DNA from: Neoscytalidium dimidiatum
Lineage: Eukaryota > Ascomycota > Dothideomycetes > Botryosphaeriales > Botryosphaeriaceae
Assembly (NCBI GenBank): GCA_037367355.1
Contig: CM074696.1
Coordinates: forward strand, 2,790,001 to 2,854,000
DNA length: 64,000 bases
Direction: 5' to 3'
Shown here: piece by piece, positions 47,867 through 59,262 of the stretch
Numbering within the stretch: position 1 is the stretch's first letter
How the letters are laid out: the number at the start of each line of letters is the position of its first letter
Notes under the pieces: generated by a model
Seen by the model: only the letters and a program-made list of their open reading frames with translations
Databases searched by the model: none
What the model was told of the DNA's origin: nothing
Translations under genes and position numbers: made by a program

Positions 47867-48226
47867 CTATCCGGGGGCGTACGCGCGACTATTCGTGCCC
47901 ATCTGCGTCCGCGACTCGCTGGTGCGGTACGAACGCCCACCGGCCTGACCGAACGGCGCCACCCGCGAGTCGCACGACTGGTTCGTGTGTCTGGCAGTGC
48001 ACAATGTTTGTATTGACCCGTCGGAGGTGTTGGTGGCATTCCCGCTGCTCGCATTGGGTCCGGAACGCGGCTGGCGCAGCTCGTCCGTTTCAAAAGGGCT
48101 CACTTTGCCGCCGGCTTCGGTCGTCATCGAGCTGATCCATTGGGTTCACGAGGGAGCCGCGGCTGGACGGTGGCGGTGCTTCGCCTCGTCGAAAAAGAGG
48201 TGGTAGAGCCAGGTGCGGAGGCCCAT
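47867..48226 (-). CDS. Small protein frame split by an in-frame TGA
   Basis: ATG at 48226 starts MGLRTWLYHLFFDEAKHR and runs 26 codons to TGA (48146-48148). The same frame continues without interruption, meets ATG at 48127, and gives an 86-aa Ser/Thr/Gly/Asn-rich product ending at 47867. Both parts read as genuine coding sequence with even codon use, and the TGA is one C-to-T step from CGA. Possible readings: a nonsense mutation in a 118-codon gene, a 26-codon upstream frame before an 86-aa gene, or stop-codon readthrough. The first part is amphipathic and aromatic, possibly a membrane-associating helix. The family is not recognised. Confidence 0.45.
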
Positions 48227-51200
48227 GGTTATTGCTTCTTCGGTTGGGTGGGAGTTCTAGTTTGTGTTTGCTTGGAAGGGCGAAGTTGGTTGAGGGAAAT
48301 GGAGGGGTATACAGAGTGTGATAAACAGGAGGTGCTTTGTCTTATTATTGCTGAAGGGTCTTGATGGACTAATTCTTTTCACAAATAAGAGCTCTAGCAA
48401 AGCTTGATGATAATGTCTATTCGTGTACGGACTTCGCTGTCGTTGTGGTGAGCACTATGGCAGAGGCATTCCAGATCCTCTCACTAGGACGGATCATCCT
48501 TCCTTATTGCCTAATGCTTGTTTGGGCGAGGTTAAACGCCGGATATTCAGGGAGATGATGCACGGTGTTGCGCGTGGATAAATTGTGAGGTGGCTGATTC
48601 ATGCTTCCGTCAAAGCGGGCAGCTCGGTAGCTAAACGTGCTCTATGTCTTGGATTACCTACGTTCAACTATGCGGAATGTTTGCCATCTCCGGAACATAC
48701 TGCGAAATCAAGGATACATTGTGAATGGTGCTGGGGCTGTACTATTGGTGGATTGCTTTTCTGACGAAGCTTTCAGCAACTTTGTACGTCGCGGCCGATA
48801 ACTCGGCGCAAGAAATAATATAATTTGGCTGGTGTGTATTTCTTGTTCTAGACAGAAAGGCGTTCCTCCAGTTGTCTCTCTTGAGTCAGCGAAGGTCGAT
48901 GGCGCCGGATTTACTTGACGGGTGCTACATCCGCAGCTTGTTCTCGCGTAACCGTCTCGGGGATTTTATTGTCCTGCAGCAAAAGGGCAAGGAGCGCCAG
49001 ACGAAGAGCACAGTAAAGGCAAAGATGCACTGGCACATTCTTGGCTTTCACGACCTGAGTCAAATTTGGTGCGAATTCAGTACATATATCCTTAACGGTG
49101 AAGGCGGTGGCAGACTGAGATTTGGGATGAAAAGGATCAAGAAGACTCAACTGGTCTTGATTGTTGTATTTGGTGATGGAAAACTGTAGTTCTGAATGTT
49201 TTCTGCAGGCACTGCTATTGCTTTGTTCGTACACGGACGAGATTTGGGAGATGCCTGCAGCCTCCCTCAGGAGCACGACTCGCATGCATTGTCGAACTGA
49301 GTATAAGCTTAAGCCTTGTGTTTCATGAGAGGACACTTTCCTCTTAATGTTCCTGGCGGTTGCGGTGAGGAGGAATTTGGGCAAGAATAGGAGAAACGCT
49401 TGAGGAGGTGGAGAGGAGATGAATGAGGAAGGGTCGCGAATCAACAAGGAAAAGCGTCCATGCTAAGGTGAGTCAGGTCAGTTCTTGGCATGAGCGTCTT
49501 CTGGGACCAAGTACAGGCACATATTTAGCCATCGCCGATGATTGGTCTGTTCTCGGAGCACGGGCGTAGGGAGAGGGGTTTGTCCACTCGGTATGCCAGC
49601 GCGGACGCGTACGAGGTCGAGAGCGGCTCTTGAATTCTAAGCGAGATGTTGGTCCTTTGTAAACGGTTGCTGATCAAGCCTGGGCCCTCCAGGTCTGCGC
49701 GCTCATTGTTGACAAGACGTTGAATGCGTGGATATCGGTTGCGAGGCTCTTGAGACGCTATTTCCCTGGCTTACTTGTTTACTTCGGACACACTAGTCGA
49801 GCAGAATCCAGCTCCCAGAGATCTGTACATCTGTAAGTCCATATTTATGGTAGGATTACCACTGGCAATGCATGTACCAGGATAGTTTGGCTGAGCTTAA
49901 CGTGCTGCTTGGCGAGCTTGATCATGGATGTTACACGTGACAGGCACTCCTTCGGCCGATACAGACAAGAAGACGGTAATTATGAGCAAGGTGATGGACG
50001 GAGGTGAATCAAGGAAATCGCACCAGTGCTGCGGGTCGTCATGGGTTCTTGGAAAATTCGTCGAGGCCTTTGCGTGCATTTTTCTCACTCTTCCCGATGC
50101 CGCGGCCCCAGTGTTCCGAGCTTCCCACATTTGTGAGCTCATCGGCCGACGCATCGGTGGAGTCGGGGAAACGGTACAGAAGACCGGATTGTCGAGCTCT
50201 GGGCATGGCAGAGTCTTTCCTGTGGGGAGGGAGGGGGATGGGAGACCATGCGCTTGCCGTCGTCTCTCCACTCCGGCACGGTAGATGGAGCATTGCGGGA
50301 CGTTGATTTTTTTACGACCCTGCTTTTTCTTTTTCCTAGGCTGCTATGCAGCACAGGGCTGAGACAGCCGGAGAAGGCATAGAAATTGGGAAAGTGCATC
50401 AGCCTTGACCATATTGCATGTCTCAAGAGCTGCACTAGCTCCGGAGGGCTGAGGCAGCCTTGGTGGTGGGCAAGAGAGAGCAGAGACGAAGATGGAGCGG
50501 CGCCGGGTTCAAACGAATCTCGTGCGAAGAAGATAGAGGGCTGGCTAGTGATGGGTGTGGAGGATAGGCGTAGTGATGAGCGTCCGGGACGCGCAAGTCT
50601 TGGATGCAGTGACAGGAGCGCGGTGACGATGGCGGCGAGCGGAGGGCAGGATCGGCGTTTATTTCCGAGGAGCGGCGCGAGACGAGTTGCAGTGCTGGGC
50701 GCCTGGCCTCGCTTGGGGCCCTGCAAAGGGAAACCTGCGCCCGAGAGTAGCTCTGCGTCAGCCTCCACCCGCCATCCGTCAGCCGCCAACCGCCCGCCTG
50801 GAAACTTGCCTCGGAACTCGCTCGCAACAGCCCGGGTCGTGCTCTGATCTGGTGGCTGATGGCGCCGCCCTCCTTCGACCTCGCTCTCGCCTTGTGGCGT
50901 CGTATATTCTGACCGTTACCCGCCCGCTGGCCCACCGCGGATGAGGACCGCTGCCCGGTTGCGCCGCACGCAATATTGGAATATCAAATCATCAAGACGG
51001 TCCGTCTCTTCCTTCGCAGCTCTTCTCCCTTCACCGGTCTCGCCAGCTCCAGCTATGCCGCTTGCAGACGGTGTGTCAAAGGACTGTCAGTTGTCGGATC
51101 GCCTCGACCCACACCTGTGACGCTGGCCTTCCGTGGATCTCGTCTGCCGCCCTGCCGCCCTGCCGCCCGGGCCCGTGTCTATGCCTGGCCATGCAAAAGG

Positions 51201-52469
51201 AGACGCTGATCACTAGGCTGCTTGACGCTGTCTTGGAGCCGTCGGATGTGGAATCTGGCCTCGTGAAAAATTCTCTCTGCTCGCCGCTCCCCGTTTGCCT
51301 CTCTTGCCTTACCTCCTAAAAGCTTCGAGCAAACATGTCAGACGCTCCATTCAGCCGGCTGGGCGACGAAGGAAGCTTGGCAGCAAGCTTGTTCGAGAAC
51401 TTGCAATGACCACAAGAGGTCCCACACGTCTCGCCAGCCGTGTTGAAACCAATTGGACGCTGCCGCCCTCCCCTCGCACTAGCCTCACCGTTTCGGTCCG
51501 AGTCCGCCATCCGTTCCTCCGGAATAGGAAAATGGGACATGGGAAAAGCGGCTCGACAGCGGCTCGAGACCCTGCGTTGGCGCTGCCTGCCGGGACAATG
51601 ATCCCCGACGCAGGTACGCTGCCGCTGCTAAGGTTGCCGGTTCTCCAGATTGCTATTGCTAGGTCTTCTCAGCCCGTCTGCCTTGCATTCCTTCTCCAGG
51701 CGGCCTCTGTTCCCGTCGTACCGCTCCCGCCTTACAAGGTAATGTCCGGAAATAATGGGCCTTCCCATGGCCTTTGCACGCGGCCATCTTCCTGTCTTAC
51801 CAAGGGTCCCCGTGGCAAACCACGCCCTAACGATGAAGCTGCTCTGGTACTAATCTTTTAGGGAAGCCTCGATGATCGCAGGGTGCTTGCTAGCAAGGTG
51901 TGCACGCAGCACTCTACTGTCCCTCCCGCCTGTCTCGTTACAGACCTCTCTAACGAATCCCCCCCGCCACCCAGGACCTGCCTGCATATGCCACGACACT
52001 CTATGCAGGGCGAGATCTTTCATTTTCATGCCGGCTGGCTTCTCCACGCTTAATTTCCAGGTGACAAGCACCACCCGGTTCTTATCCAGAGAGGCGGTGC
52101 TCATTGATACCTTCCGAGATCTTTAATTCGTTGTCTATCAGAAATACTTCTAGACTCTCCATTGTTTCTGGAACCCCTCGTTGCTCATCTCAGATCATAC
52201 TGCAGAGCGATTTCCTGTTCTGTCGTACGGTCGTCAGGGAACCTAACAGCTTTGTGGCTTCACCGGCAAAGCGTTTCTTAGGACCCGGTTATACCGGTCT
52301 GAGCGCCACCACCCTTGTTCATCAGCATTGCTGCTTCTCCCACTCGCTACGCCCATTGCTCGAGCCCCACCCCCAGCTCCCTCATTCTTCCCGGCCGCGT
52401 TCCCACCCATCTCTAACAGCCCTTCCTCCTCTCCGTCCCGCCCGGAGTCTGCTTAAGCCCGCCGGTTCC
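48227..52469. other. Gene-poor stretch of 4.2 kb
   Basis: No protein family was recognised. A minus-strand frame at 48911-49447 starts at a non-ATG codon; its first ATG leaves 124 codons without motifs. From 49.9 kb to 52.4 kb the sequence is GC-richer with overlapping frames on both strands, none convincing. A 9-bp inverted repeat (CTGCAGGCA, 49203-49211 and 49252-49260) is visible. The last part is C/T-rich and probably the long leader of the rhodopsin-like gene. Confidence 0.45.
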
Positions 52470-52562
52470 ATGTTCCCTAATTCTGGAGCCGCTCCTTCCT
52501 CCGCATCTTCCAACCTCTTGACTACCGACTACATCATCGACTCTTTGGACTTCACTCTCTAA
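52470..52562 (+). other. Candidate upstream ORF, 30 codons
   Basis: ATG to TAA frame beginning MFPNSGAAPS and ending IIDSLDFTL, lying 108 bases before the ATG of the rhodopsin-like gene, after C/T-rich leader sequence. Codon use looks coding. It could act as a translational uORF; transcript data would be needed to know whether it is in the leader. Confidence 0.35.
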
Positions 52563-52670
52563 ACCGCCGCTGTGCGTGCGACACCAACCCACGGGTGATC
52601 CGGTCAGTGGCTGGCTTTGTCTACCTCTAATATATCCTGTACATAGGATCTCAACTGGAAAACCATCAGC

Positions 52671-54203
52671 ATGACGCTGTATTTGGATAATTCGCCGCAT
52701 GTGGCCGGCTCCATCATCAGTATAACGATCCTTGGGTTCACGATGTATGCTCTACGGGTGTATACAAGATTAAAGGTGGCCGCTTGGGGTATTGACGACT
52801 GGTTCATGACCGCAGCAATAGTAATTCTCGCCTTCCTACTATTGCTCACATCCGCTAACTCCTTAGCCGCCGTTTGCTGTCCTGTCAGCATCATGTATCA
52901 CCGCTGCGTTCAATGGTGTCGGTGTCCACGTAGAACGGTTCTCCGAACCAGGCAATGCAAAGTATCAAGAGATTGGCCTGAAGGTAAGGCTACAGCTGCC
53001 TCGTTGTTTATCTATAGTACTCACTCTCGCAGTGGTTCTTCATGTTCGAGGTCTTCTACTGTGTTACGATCATCCCGGTCAAGCTCAGCATCGCGTTCCA
53101 ATTGATCCGCATCGCGCAAGGAAGGAAGTTCTTCGTGTACAGTCAATACATCGTTGCCGGCATGTTCACCACGATGAACATCATCGCCGCCTTCTACATC
53201 ATCTTCCAGTGCAATCCCGTCTCGTAAGCTGCGTCCGGATTTGTCCGCCACCAGGAACGTCCGCTGACCCTGAAAACACAGCTTTGCATGGAACACACAC
53301 CAATCTGGCCGCTGCAACGACCCCAAGATCCTCACGGATATTTACTACGCCACGACCGCCGTGAACATCGCCACGGACTGGTTCTCAGCATTCATGTAGG
53401 TCAAAAGCCGTTGGTGGCTTGTCGCGGTGCCGCGACTCAGGGGAGCCGGCTAACGAGTCATCCAGGCCCATCCCGTTGCTCTGGAACGTAAAGCTTAACC
53501 GCAACGCCAAGATCTCTGTCGGCGCCATCCTGAGCTTGGGTATCTTGTGAGTCGCCTCGAGAATTCGCGCTTCGCTTTTCCCTTGCTGACCGACGTCATC
53601 GCAGCGCCTCGCTGTCCGCCTGCATCCGCCTCAAGTACACCGTCAACCTCCAGAACTCCACCGACTACCTCTGTAAGCGCCGCTGACACGCCACTCGGCC
53701 CCCAACATCTCCTTCGTCACATTGCGCTGTATACTAATCGCACTCGCCCTGCAGACGCCATATCCGACATCCTCATCTGGGGCTACGCCGAGAACGGCAT
53801 CGGCGTCATCGTCGGCTGCATCGGCACGCTGCGCCCTCTCTTCCGCAAGATCCTGCGCCTGGGCGGCTCCGAGTCGGACCCGTCGACCGGCGCGCACGCG
53901 AACGCCTCGAACAAATACGCCATCTCCTCGTCCCGCAACTTCCCGTCCAACGCCCGCCGCACCTACAAGGAGTTCGACAGCCAGTACGAGCTGGAGGAGG
54001 GTTTGACGGGAGGTGCCAGCTCCACCGCCAGCGCGCAGGATAAGTACGGCGGGACGATGGCGCACGAGACGGAGATCAGGGCGGGCGTTGCGCGGAGCGG
54101 GAGTCTCGGCAGCGATGGCGATAGTCAGAAGCAGATTCTCGAGGAGCAGGGGGCCGGGACTGGGATCATGGTGCATTCGCATGTGCAGATTTCGAGAGAG
54201 TAA
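52671..54203 (+). CDS. Fungal rhodopsin-like (PTH11-related) seven-helix membrane protein, 389 aa
   Basis: join(52671..52820,52867..52983,53033..53223,53282..53395,53466..53546,53605..53672,53755..54203), seven exons, each junction phase-consistent. The architecture is seven membrane helices followed by a long cytosolic tail, as in the fungal rhodopsin-domain family that includes PTH11-like receptors. Family marks: RVYTRLK then GIDDWFM after helix 1-2, FNGVGVHVE before helix 3, FFMFEVFYC..I.PVKLSI in helix 3, AFYIIFQCNPV, ATTAVNIATDWFSAFMPIPLLW in helix 5-6, and YAISDILIWGYAENGIGVIVGC in helix 7. The tail is Ser/Gly-rich with many potential phosphorylation sites. No CFEM domain precedes the helices. 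A sensing role is inferred from PTH11 and not shown. The unusual number of short introns is typical of the family. Confidence 0.88.
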
Positions 54204-55424
54204 GGGAGGACAAGAAAAACAAAAAGAAAACCCAAATAAAGGAGAAAAGAGAAAAGACGTGGTGTTTTACCGGCAGGGCGCAATAACACGACGGTAAGGT
54301 CATGAACGGGGACACTTGCATGGATGCGCGTTCCTGGAGCTAAGGAGTATTATGTGTAAGGCTCATCGTCTTGCAGACTTATTTTTTTTTTTTTTCGTTT
54401 ACCTCCAGAGATACCATGATGTAGGCCTTTTAATCAGGATATAGAGTTTTGTTTTCGATCCGAACATCTCGGCAGCACGGCGTTGGATGTTCGCTGTCCG
54501 ACAGCACAGCAGCAACTTCGGTACCTATCCAAGGATTCTAGAAAATCATGAAACCTTTTGAGATTCCACTGCAACTACTGCTCATCTCTAGAACATGCAC
54601 GAGACAGGGGCGCGGCATCAAATCGTCACAGCGATACAAGCGTAAACACACTCCGCCACCAGAACCATTCACGCTCGGCCAAAAGTGACGCAATCCTTTC
54701 CTTGCAAATCGCAACGGCCCCTTAATCACTAAAGATTTTTCTTTTTACCAAGTCATGACCAGGATACCGAAGAAGAAGAAACGACATCTACCTTCGCTTA
54801 GAACCCTGAGTCGTAATAGCGAGATCTGGATCTACGCGCGAACGGACCTCGCTCCGGGTCGATGTTGCGGCGCGGCCACCCGTGGGTCCCGCTTTGGCTC
54901 CCCCTTCATTGACTGTGGAGAGAATACATTGCATGGCTGTGGTGGTAAGGGGAATCGCTCAAGGTTGAGGTGGGGAGGTGTCGGCATCGTCCAAAAGGCT
55001 GAGGCGTTCGGGTTGCAAAGAAATCGAAGCACAGGATATGGTGCAGAGATGAAGTGACTTTATGGGTGGACTTCCATACCGGAAACATAGCCGGCGAGGG
55101 CTGGTGAGGATGAGGGGTTTCTACGAGCTTACGCTACAGGGCTGCGACAGGCAAGGGTAATTAATCATACAGCAAGACCTGGGTACACCAGTGGCCATGA
55201 GAGATTACAGAGCCTTCGTCGAAGAATGCTTTAAACTAAGAATTGAAATTCATGCGCAAGTTAAGTATGCGAGGCATACCAGCTCTCGCTTCACTACCTT
55301 TCTGTCTTTAGTGCAGAGATCACCGACCGAATTATTTCCCCTCGCAGGCTCTTGACCATCCGTTTAGATCCAGACCAGTATCTTGGGGCTCCTTAAAATG
55401 CTCCCGCCTTTCCCGTTTGGTTGC
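54204..55424. other. Convergent intergenic region, no gene seen
   Basis: Between the rhodopsin-like gene (plus) and the FAD monooxygenase (minus). Contains a T-run near 54382-54396. A 100-codon frame at 54755-55057 has no features of a real protein. Confidence 0.5.
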
Positions 55425-57001
55425 TCAAGCTTTGACAGCCGCCAATGCCGTCCCTTCACGTTGCCTCCTCATGTAGTCCTTCGCGCCATCGTACATGCAG
55501 TTATAATCCATGAACTCGGCCGTCGTCCTGTATAAAATCAGCTTAACAACCCGCACCAGTCCCTCTGGAGGCAATCGCCACTTACATCGTCACCTTCCCA
55601 CCCTTCCCTTCCGTTGCCGGCCTTGCCGCCTCCCGACTATACGCCTGCACCAACGTCGCCCTCTCATACCTACACCTCACCACCTCCTCCAGCCTCCGCT
55701 CCACCTCCTCTTTCGCAACCCACCCCTCCACATCCTCAAACATCGCCCCCAACGCCTCCGCATCCTCCAAGCTCTGGCTCGCGCCCTGGCCCTGCGTCGG
55801 CAGCATCGCATGCGCCGCATCCCCGACCAGCACGACCCTCCCGCGCCTCCACCCGTCCGCACCCAGGGGCTCCAGATCCCTCAGCTGCCACAGCCCCACC
55901 GCGCCGGCGCCGCCGGACCGCTCCAGCGCGTCCAGCAGCGCCCGCACCCACGCCGGGAACGCGGCGAACGCGCTCCTCACGCCCGCCACGCTGCCCTCGC
56001 TGCGCCAGCTGGCGCCCCCGTCGCCGCCGCCGCCGCCTTCCGCCAGCATCCCGTCCGGCACCAGCGCGATGACGGCGTAGTCGCCCGCGTCCGGGTCGGA
56101 GCGGGGGCACGTGCGGCAGGGCCCCATGACGAGGCGGCGGTCGTGCGCCATCACCATGCTGGTGTACGGCGCGGACGGGTCGATGGCGGCGGCGAAGGGC
56201 GTGCCGCGGAGGGCGGCGATGGGCAGCATGAAGCGGTAGGCGGAGAGGCCGGTGGGGACGGGGGAGGCGGGAGGCGAGGACTTTCTGCTGCTGCTGCTGC
56301 TGCCTAGGACGGAGGAGCGGAGCGCGCTGCGGATCTGGGAGGGTGATGGTTGTCAGTCTGGCTTGGTGGAGTTGGAAGGAGGGTGGAGTGATCGAGGGGG
56401 GTTGCTTACGCCGTCGGCGGCAATGATGAGGTCCGCGGTCAGGCTGCTGCCGTCGGCGAGGTACACGGTACCGGCGTCTGAGTCGGCGGAGGTGACGCGC
56501 GTGGAGAGGCGGATGGTCGCGGGTGCGTGTGGGCGGGAGGGCGTGGTGGCGGCGTGGAGGAGCAGGGCGTGCAGGTCGCGACGGTGGTAGATGACGCGGT
56601 CGGCGCCGTACTCGGTCTTCTTCGTGAGGGGAATTTCTTTCACGAGCTGCCCATCCGTTGAGTAGATTCTGAACCCTTTGTCGGTGATGGCCGGGCAGGG
56701 TGGCTCTGTGGGGTCAGCGCCGGTGCCGATGTGCCAGCGGTGAGCGAGGATTTTGGAGGCATTGGGCTGGAGGGAGATGGCGGCGCCGATTTCGCGGAGG
56801 AAGCTGGATTGCTCGAGGATTGTGATTGTGCGGTTGGGGCCGCGGAGGGCGATGGCCTAGGTGTGCGGTTAGCTGTGGGAACGGGGACTGGCAAGAAGAT
56901 TGACAAGAAAGGGTCCAGCTCACGGCGCTGAGACCGCATATCCCGCCGCCGACGATTATGATGCGGAAGGGTTTTGTTTCTACGTGCTCTGGAGTAGCCA
57001 T
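55425..57001 (-). CDS. FAD-dependent monooxygenase, salicylate-hydroxylase-like, 458 aa
   Basis: complement(join(55425..55527,55586..56334,56410..56856,56924..57001)). Class A flavoprotein monooxygenases use NAD(P)H and oxygen to hydroxylate aromatic or polycyclic substrates. The N-terminal dinucleotide motif IIIVGGGICGLSA is at 14-26; RDLHALL is the conserved Arg segment; the second FAD motif is VLVGDAAHAMLPTQGQG (343-359), followed by SQSLEDAEAL. The last exon encodes MDYNCMYDGAKDY, a C-terminal feature of salicylate hydroxylase relatives; without this exon a false stop (TAA inside the GTAAGT donor) would end the protein early. A Gly-rich insert lies near 274-282. Length fits the family. 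It diverges from the dioxygenase gene with a 577-bp promoter between them. The substrate is unknown. Confidence 0.92.
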
Positions 57002-57578
57002 TGCTATGGATTTATGATAGTGTGGAATTATTCTGATAGAATAGAACTGGCTTCGGCATGAAATCTGACAAAACGTAGGTGGAAATGAGAGGAAAAATCG
57101 ACTCGGCGGAAAACAGAGCACCAAGGGTCAAGCTCCAACCTCTCACGCTCCTAAACCATGCCAATTTACATCTGCTGCGCATCTACAGTCCCTGCCTCCC
57201 CGCGATGTTATTGTGGGGTCGGAAAGAGCACGCATCTCCGACCCCACAATCCCGGGTCGGAAACGCCGCGCTAATTCGGAAAGATGGTCGGAAAGGTGGA
57301 CAGCCAGTGGAGGATCTACCATCAGCTGCCCACATTTCCGGCGACCAACCTCACATACCTCATCGGGTCGGAGAAGATCCATACGGAGAGAAACAACCAC
57401 GGCCAAGAGCGGAATGCTTTTCGATCTGCGATCAGGCCATTACGCGTTAGCAGACCATACTTTAAAACGACTGCACTTCTTATGCCAGACAACTTCGACT
57501 CAGTTCTCTTGAAAATCTCAAAGCCCTCTCTCCAGAAAGCCGATATCGTCTCTCATACAACTAAGAATCGCAGCAACA
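57002..57578. promoter_or_regulatory. Bidirectional promoter with four TCGGAAA boxes
   Basis: Shared promoter of the FAD monooxygenase (minus) and the PhyH-like gene (plus). Exact TCGGAAA occurs at 57219-57225, 57257-57263, 57276-57282 and 57288-57294, all in plus orientation, with TCGGAGA at 57368-57374 and inverted TCCGA at 57237-57241. CGG triplets are the usual contact of Zn2Cys6 regulators, and such a gene lies 1.7 kb beyond. Direct binding is inference. Confidence 0.6.
57210..57250. repeat. Perfect 14-bp inverted repeat in the divergent promoter
   Basis: ATTGTGGGGTCGGA (57210-57223) and its exact reverse complement (57237-57250) are separated by 13 bases. The arms contain the TCGG and CCGA cores of the boxes in this promoter, so the unit may be a palindromic operator, or a hairpin in a transcript. 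Confidence 0.9.
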
Positions 57579-58954
57579 ATGTCTGCTCAACCCCTTACAC
57601 CCCAACCCTCCGGCCCAAACCGCCTCCTCTTCTCCGCCACCGACCCGCAGTACGGCGACTTCCGCGACGACCTTTCCCGCGACGGCTTCGCCATCGTCAA
57701 GGGCGCCATCCCGCGCGAGCGCGCCGACCAGTACGCCGACGAGATGTTCTCATGGCTTGAGGGCTTGTAAGTCCCGCTGACCCACCCTTCGTCCTCTCCC
57801 CAAACACTGACACGCACACACCGCAGCAACCTCGGCTTCAACCGCGCCGACCCCACCACCATCCACAAAGACCGCCTCCCGCACATCACCGAGAAGGGCA
57901 TGGTCCTGCACTACGCCGCGACGCACGAGCGCTTCACCTGGGACATCCGGCAGGAGCCCGGCGTCGTCGCCGCCTTCGCCAAGGTCTACGACACGCCGGA
58001 CCTGCTCGTCTCGTTCGACGCGCTGAACGCCTCGTTCCCGAACAGGGCGGACATCCCGCCCAACACGCCCTGGCCGCACCAGGACCAGGACCCCGAGGTC
58101 GGCGGGTTCCGGTGCCTGCAGGGCCTCGTGAACCTGCTGCCGAACGGGCCCGACGACGGCGGCCTGATCGTGTGTCGCGGCGCACACAGGCTGAGCGCCG
58201 AGTTCCACGACGCCATGCGCGCGGCGAAGGAGGAGCGGATCCCGGCGTGGACGAGGGAGTGGTACGGCTTCACGGAGAGGGGGATGCAGTGGTTGGAGGA
58301 GAGGGGGTGTGAGTGGGTGAAGGTGAGCTCCTCTTTTTCTTCTTCTTCTTCTTTTTCTTCTTCTTCTTCTTCTTTTCCTGTACTCTTCTTCTTTTTGTTC
58401 CCCTTGTGCGAGGGAGATGAGAGTTTTAGATATTTAGATCATTTTTTCTTTGCTGACTTGGTGACTTAGCTGTGCGCCGAGCCGGGCGATCTCTTGCTCT
58501 GGGATAGCAGAACTCCGCATTACAACTTGAGCCCCGCCGAGACCAGCACGCAGCCGAGGTTCGCGGTGTATACGTGCTACATGCCGGTGGCGGAGGCGAC
58601 GCAAGAGGATTTGAGGAGGAAGAGGGAGGCTTTTGAGAGTGAGTCTACCCCGACTTTGCTGCCCTGGGTGGAGGTGAGCGGTACTGACGTTTGCACGCAG
58701 AGCGGGTGGGAACTACTCACTGGCCCAACGCCAAACACGTTGGTAGCAATGTTGCCAAGCGTGATGGACAAGATGACCCGCATAACAGATTCAGGCCGGT
58801 CAATGAGCCACAGCTGAATGAGGTTGGCCTGAAGTTGACAGGCATCCCATATATCCAAGAGACTGCCGATGTCGGAGACATCTCTCGTGTCTCTACAGCG
58901 GCTGATATTCCGCAGGCGCAAAGTATCCAGCCGGAAGTTGCTGTGGGTGCTTGA
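57579..58954 (+). CDS. Phytanoyl-CoA dioxygenase (PhyH) family protein, 368 aa
   Basis: join(57579..57766,57827..58322,58470..58638,58701..58954). Fe(II)/2-oxoglutarate-dependent dioxygenase fold. The iron-binding facial triad is visible: His147-x-Asp149 in PWPHQDQDP and His245 in WDSRTPHYN, with Arg258 (QPRFAVY) as the likely 2-oxoglutarate anchor. The N-terminus has the RDGFAIVKGAIP strand common to PhyH proteins. The C-terminal THWPNAKH segment and a 60-residue polar tail complete it. Intron 2 holds a long CTT/TTC-rich tract. In fungi such enzymes act in catabolism or in tailoring of secondary metabolites. Pairing with the divergent FAD monooxygenase suggests both oxidise the same or successive compounds; that is inference. 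Confidence 0.92.
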
Positions 58955-59262
58955 TATTAATAAATTTTGGTGGGGAGCCTATTACGGGCAAATTCCTATG
59001 ACATAGTCTGCGTTTACTGGAAAACCAGAATGAACCAGTTTCTTCATTGCACAAAACTGAAAGCTGTGTAAAAAAAAAAAAAAAAAAAAAGGCTAAATGA
59101 ATCTCTTGAGTACCCTGGCCCGGAAAATGCCAAAATAGGATGTGTTTCAAAAACGACGCAATGCAGGGTAGCTAAGCGCTTGACTTCGGGGAGAGGAAAG
59201 CAACTACAACGACGCTATCATGAAAGGGGGAATCACTATTGATACAGTAACACCATTCCACG
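58955..59262. other. Convergent intergenic region
   Basis: 3' ends of the PhyH-like gene (plus) and the Zn2Cys6 gene (minus). An A-run of 21 bases occupies 59070-59090. No gene seen. Confidence 0.6.

Noticed and set aside
49203..49260. 9-bp inverted repeat CTGCAGGCA/TGCCTGCAG
   Set aside because: Short arms around a 40-base spacer are expected by chance in a window of this size; no associated feature.
48911..49447. 178-codon minus-strand frame
   Set aside because: Begins only at a TTG; the first ATG leaves 124 residues with no recognisable feature.
55582..55585. Apparent end of the FAD monooxygenase at a TAA after KVTM
   Set aside because: The TAA lies inside a perfect GTAAGT donor; splicing to an acceptor at 55528-55529 adds the conserved C-terminal exon.
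55510..56307. 265-codon plus-strand frame opposite the FAD monooxygenase
   Set aside because: Arg/Pro/Ala-rich antisense product of a GC-rich gene; the minus strand carries the FAD motifs.
58327..58390. CTT/TTC-rich tract in the PhyH-like gene
   Set aside because: It lies in intron 2, where pyrimidine-rich microsatellites are common; no further meaning could be supported.
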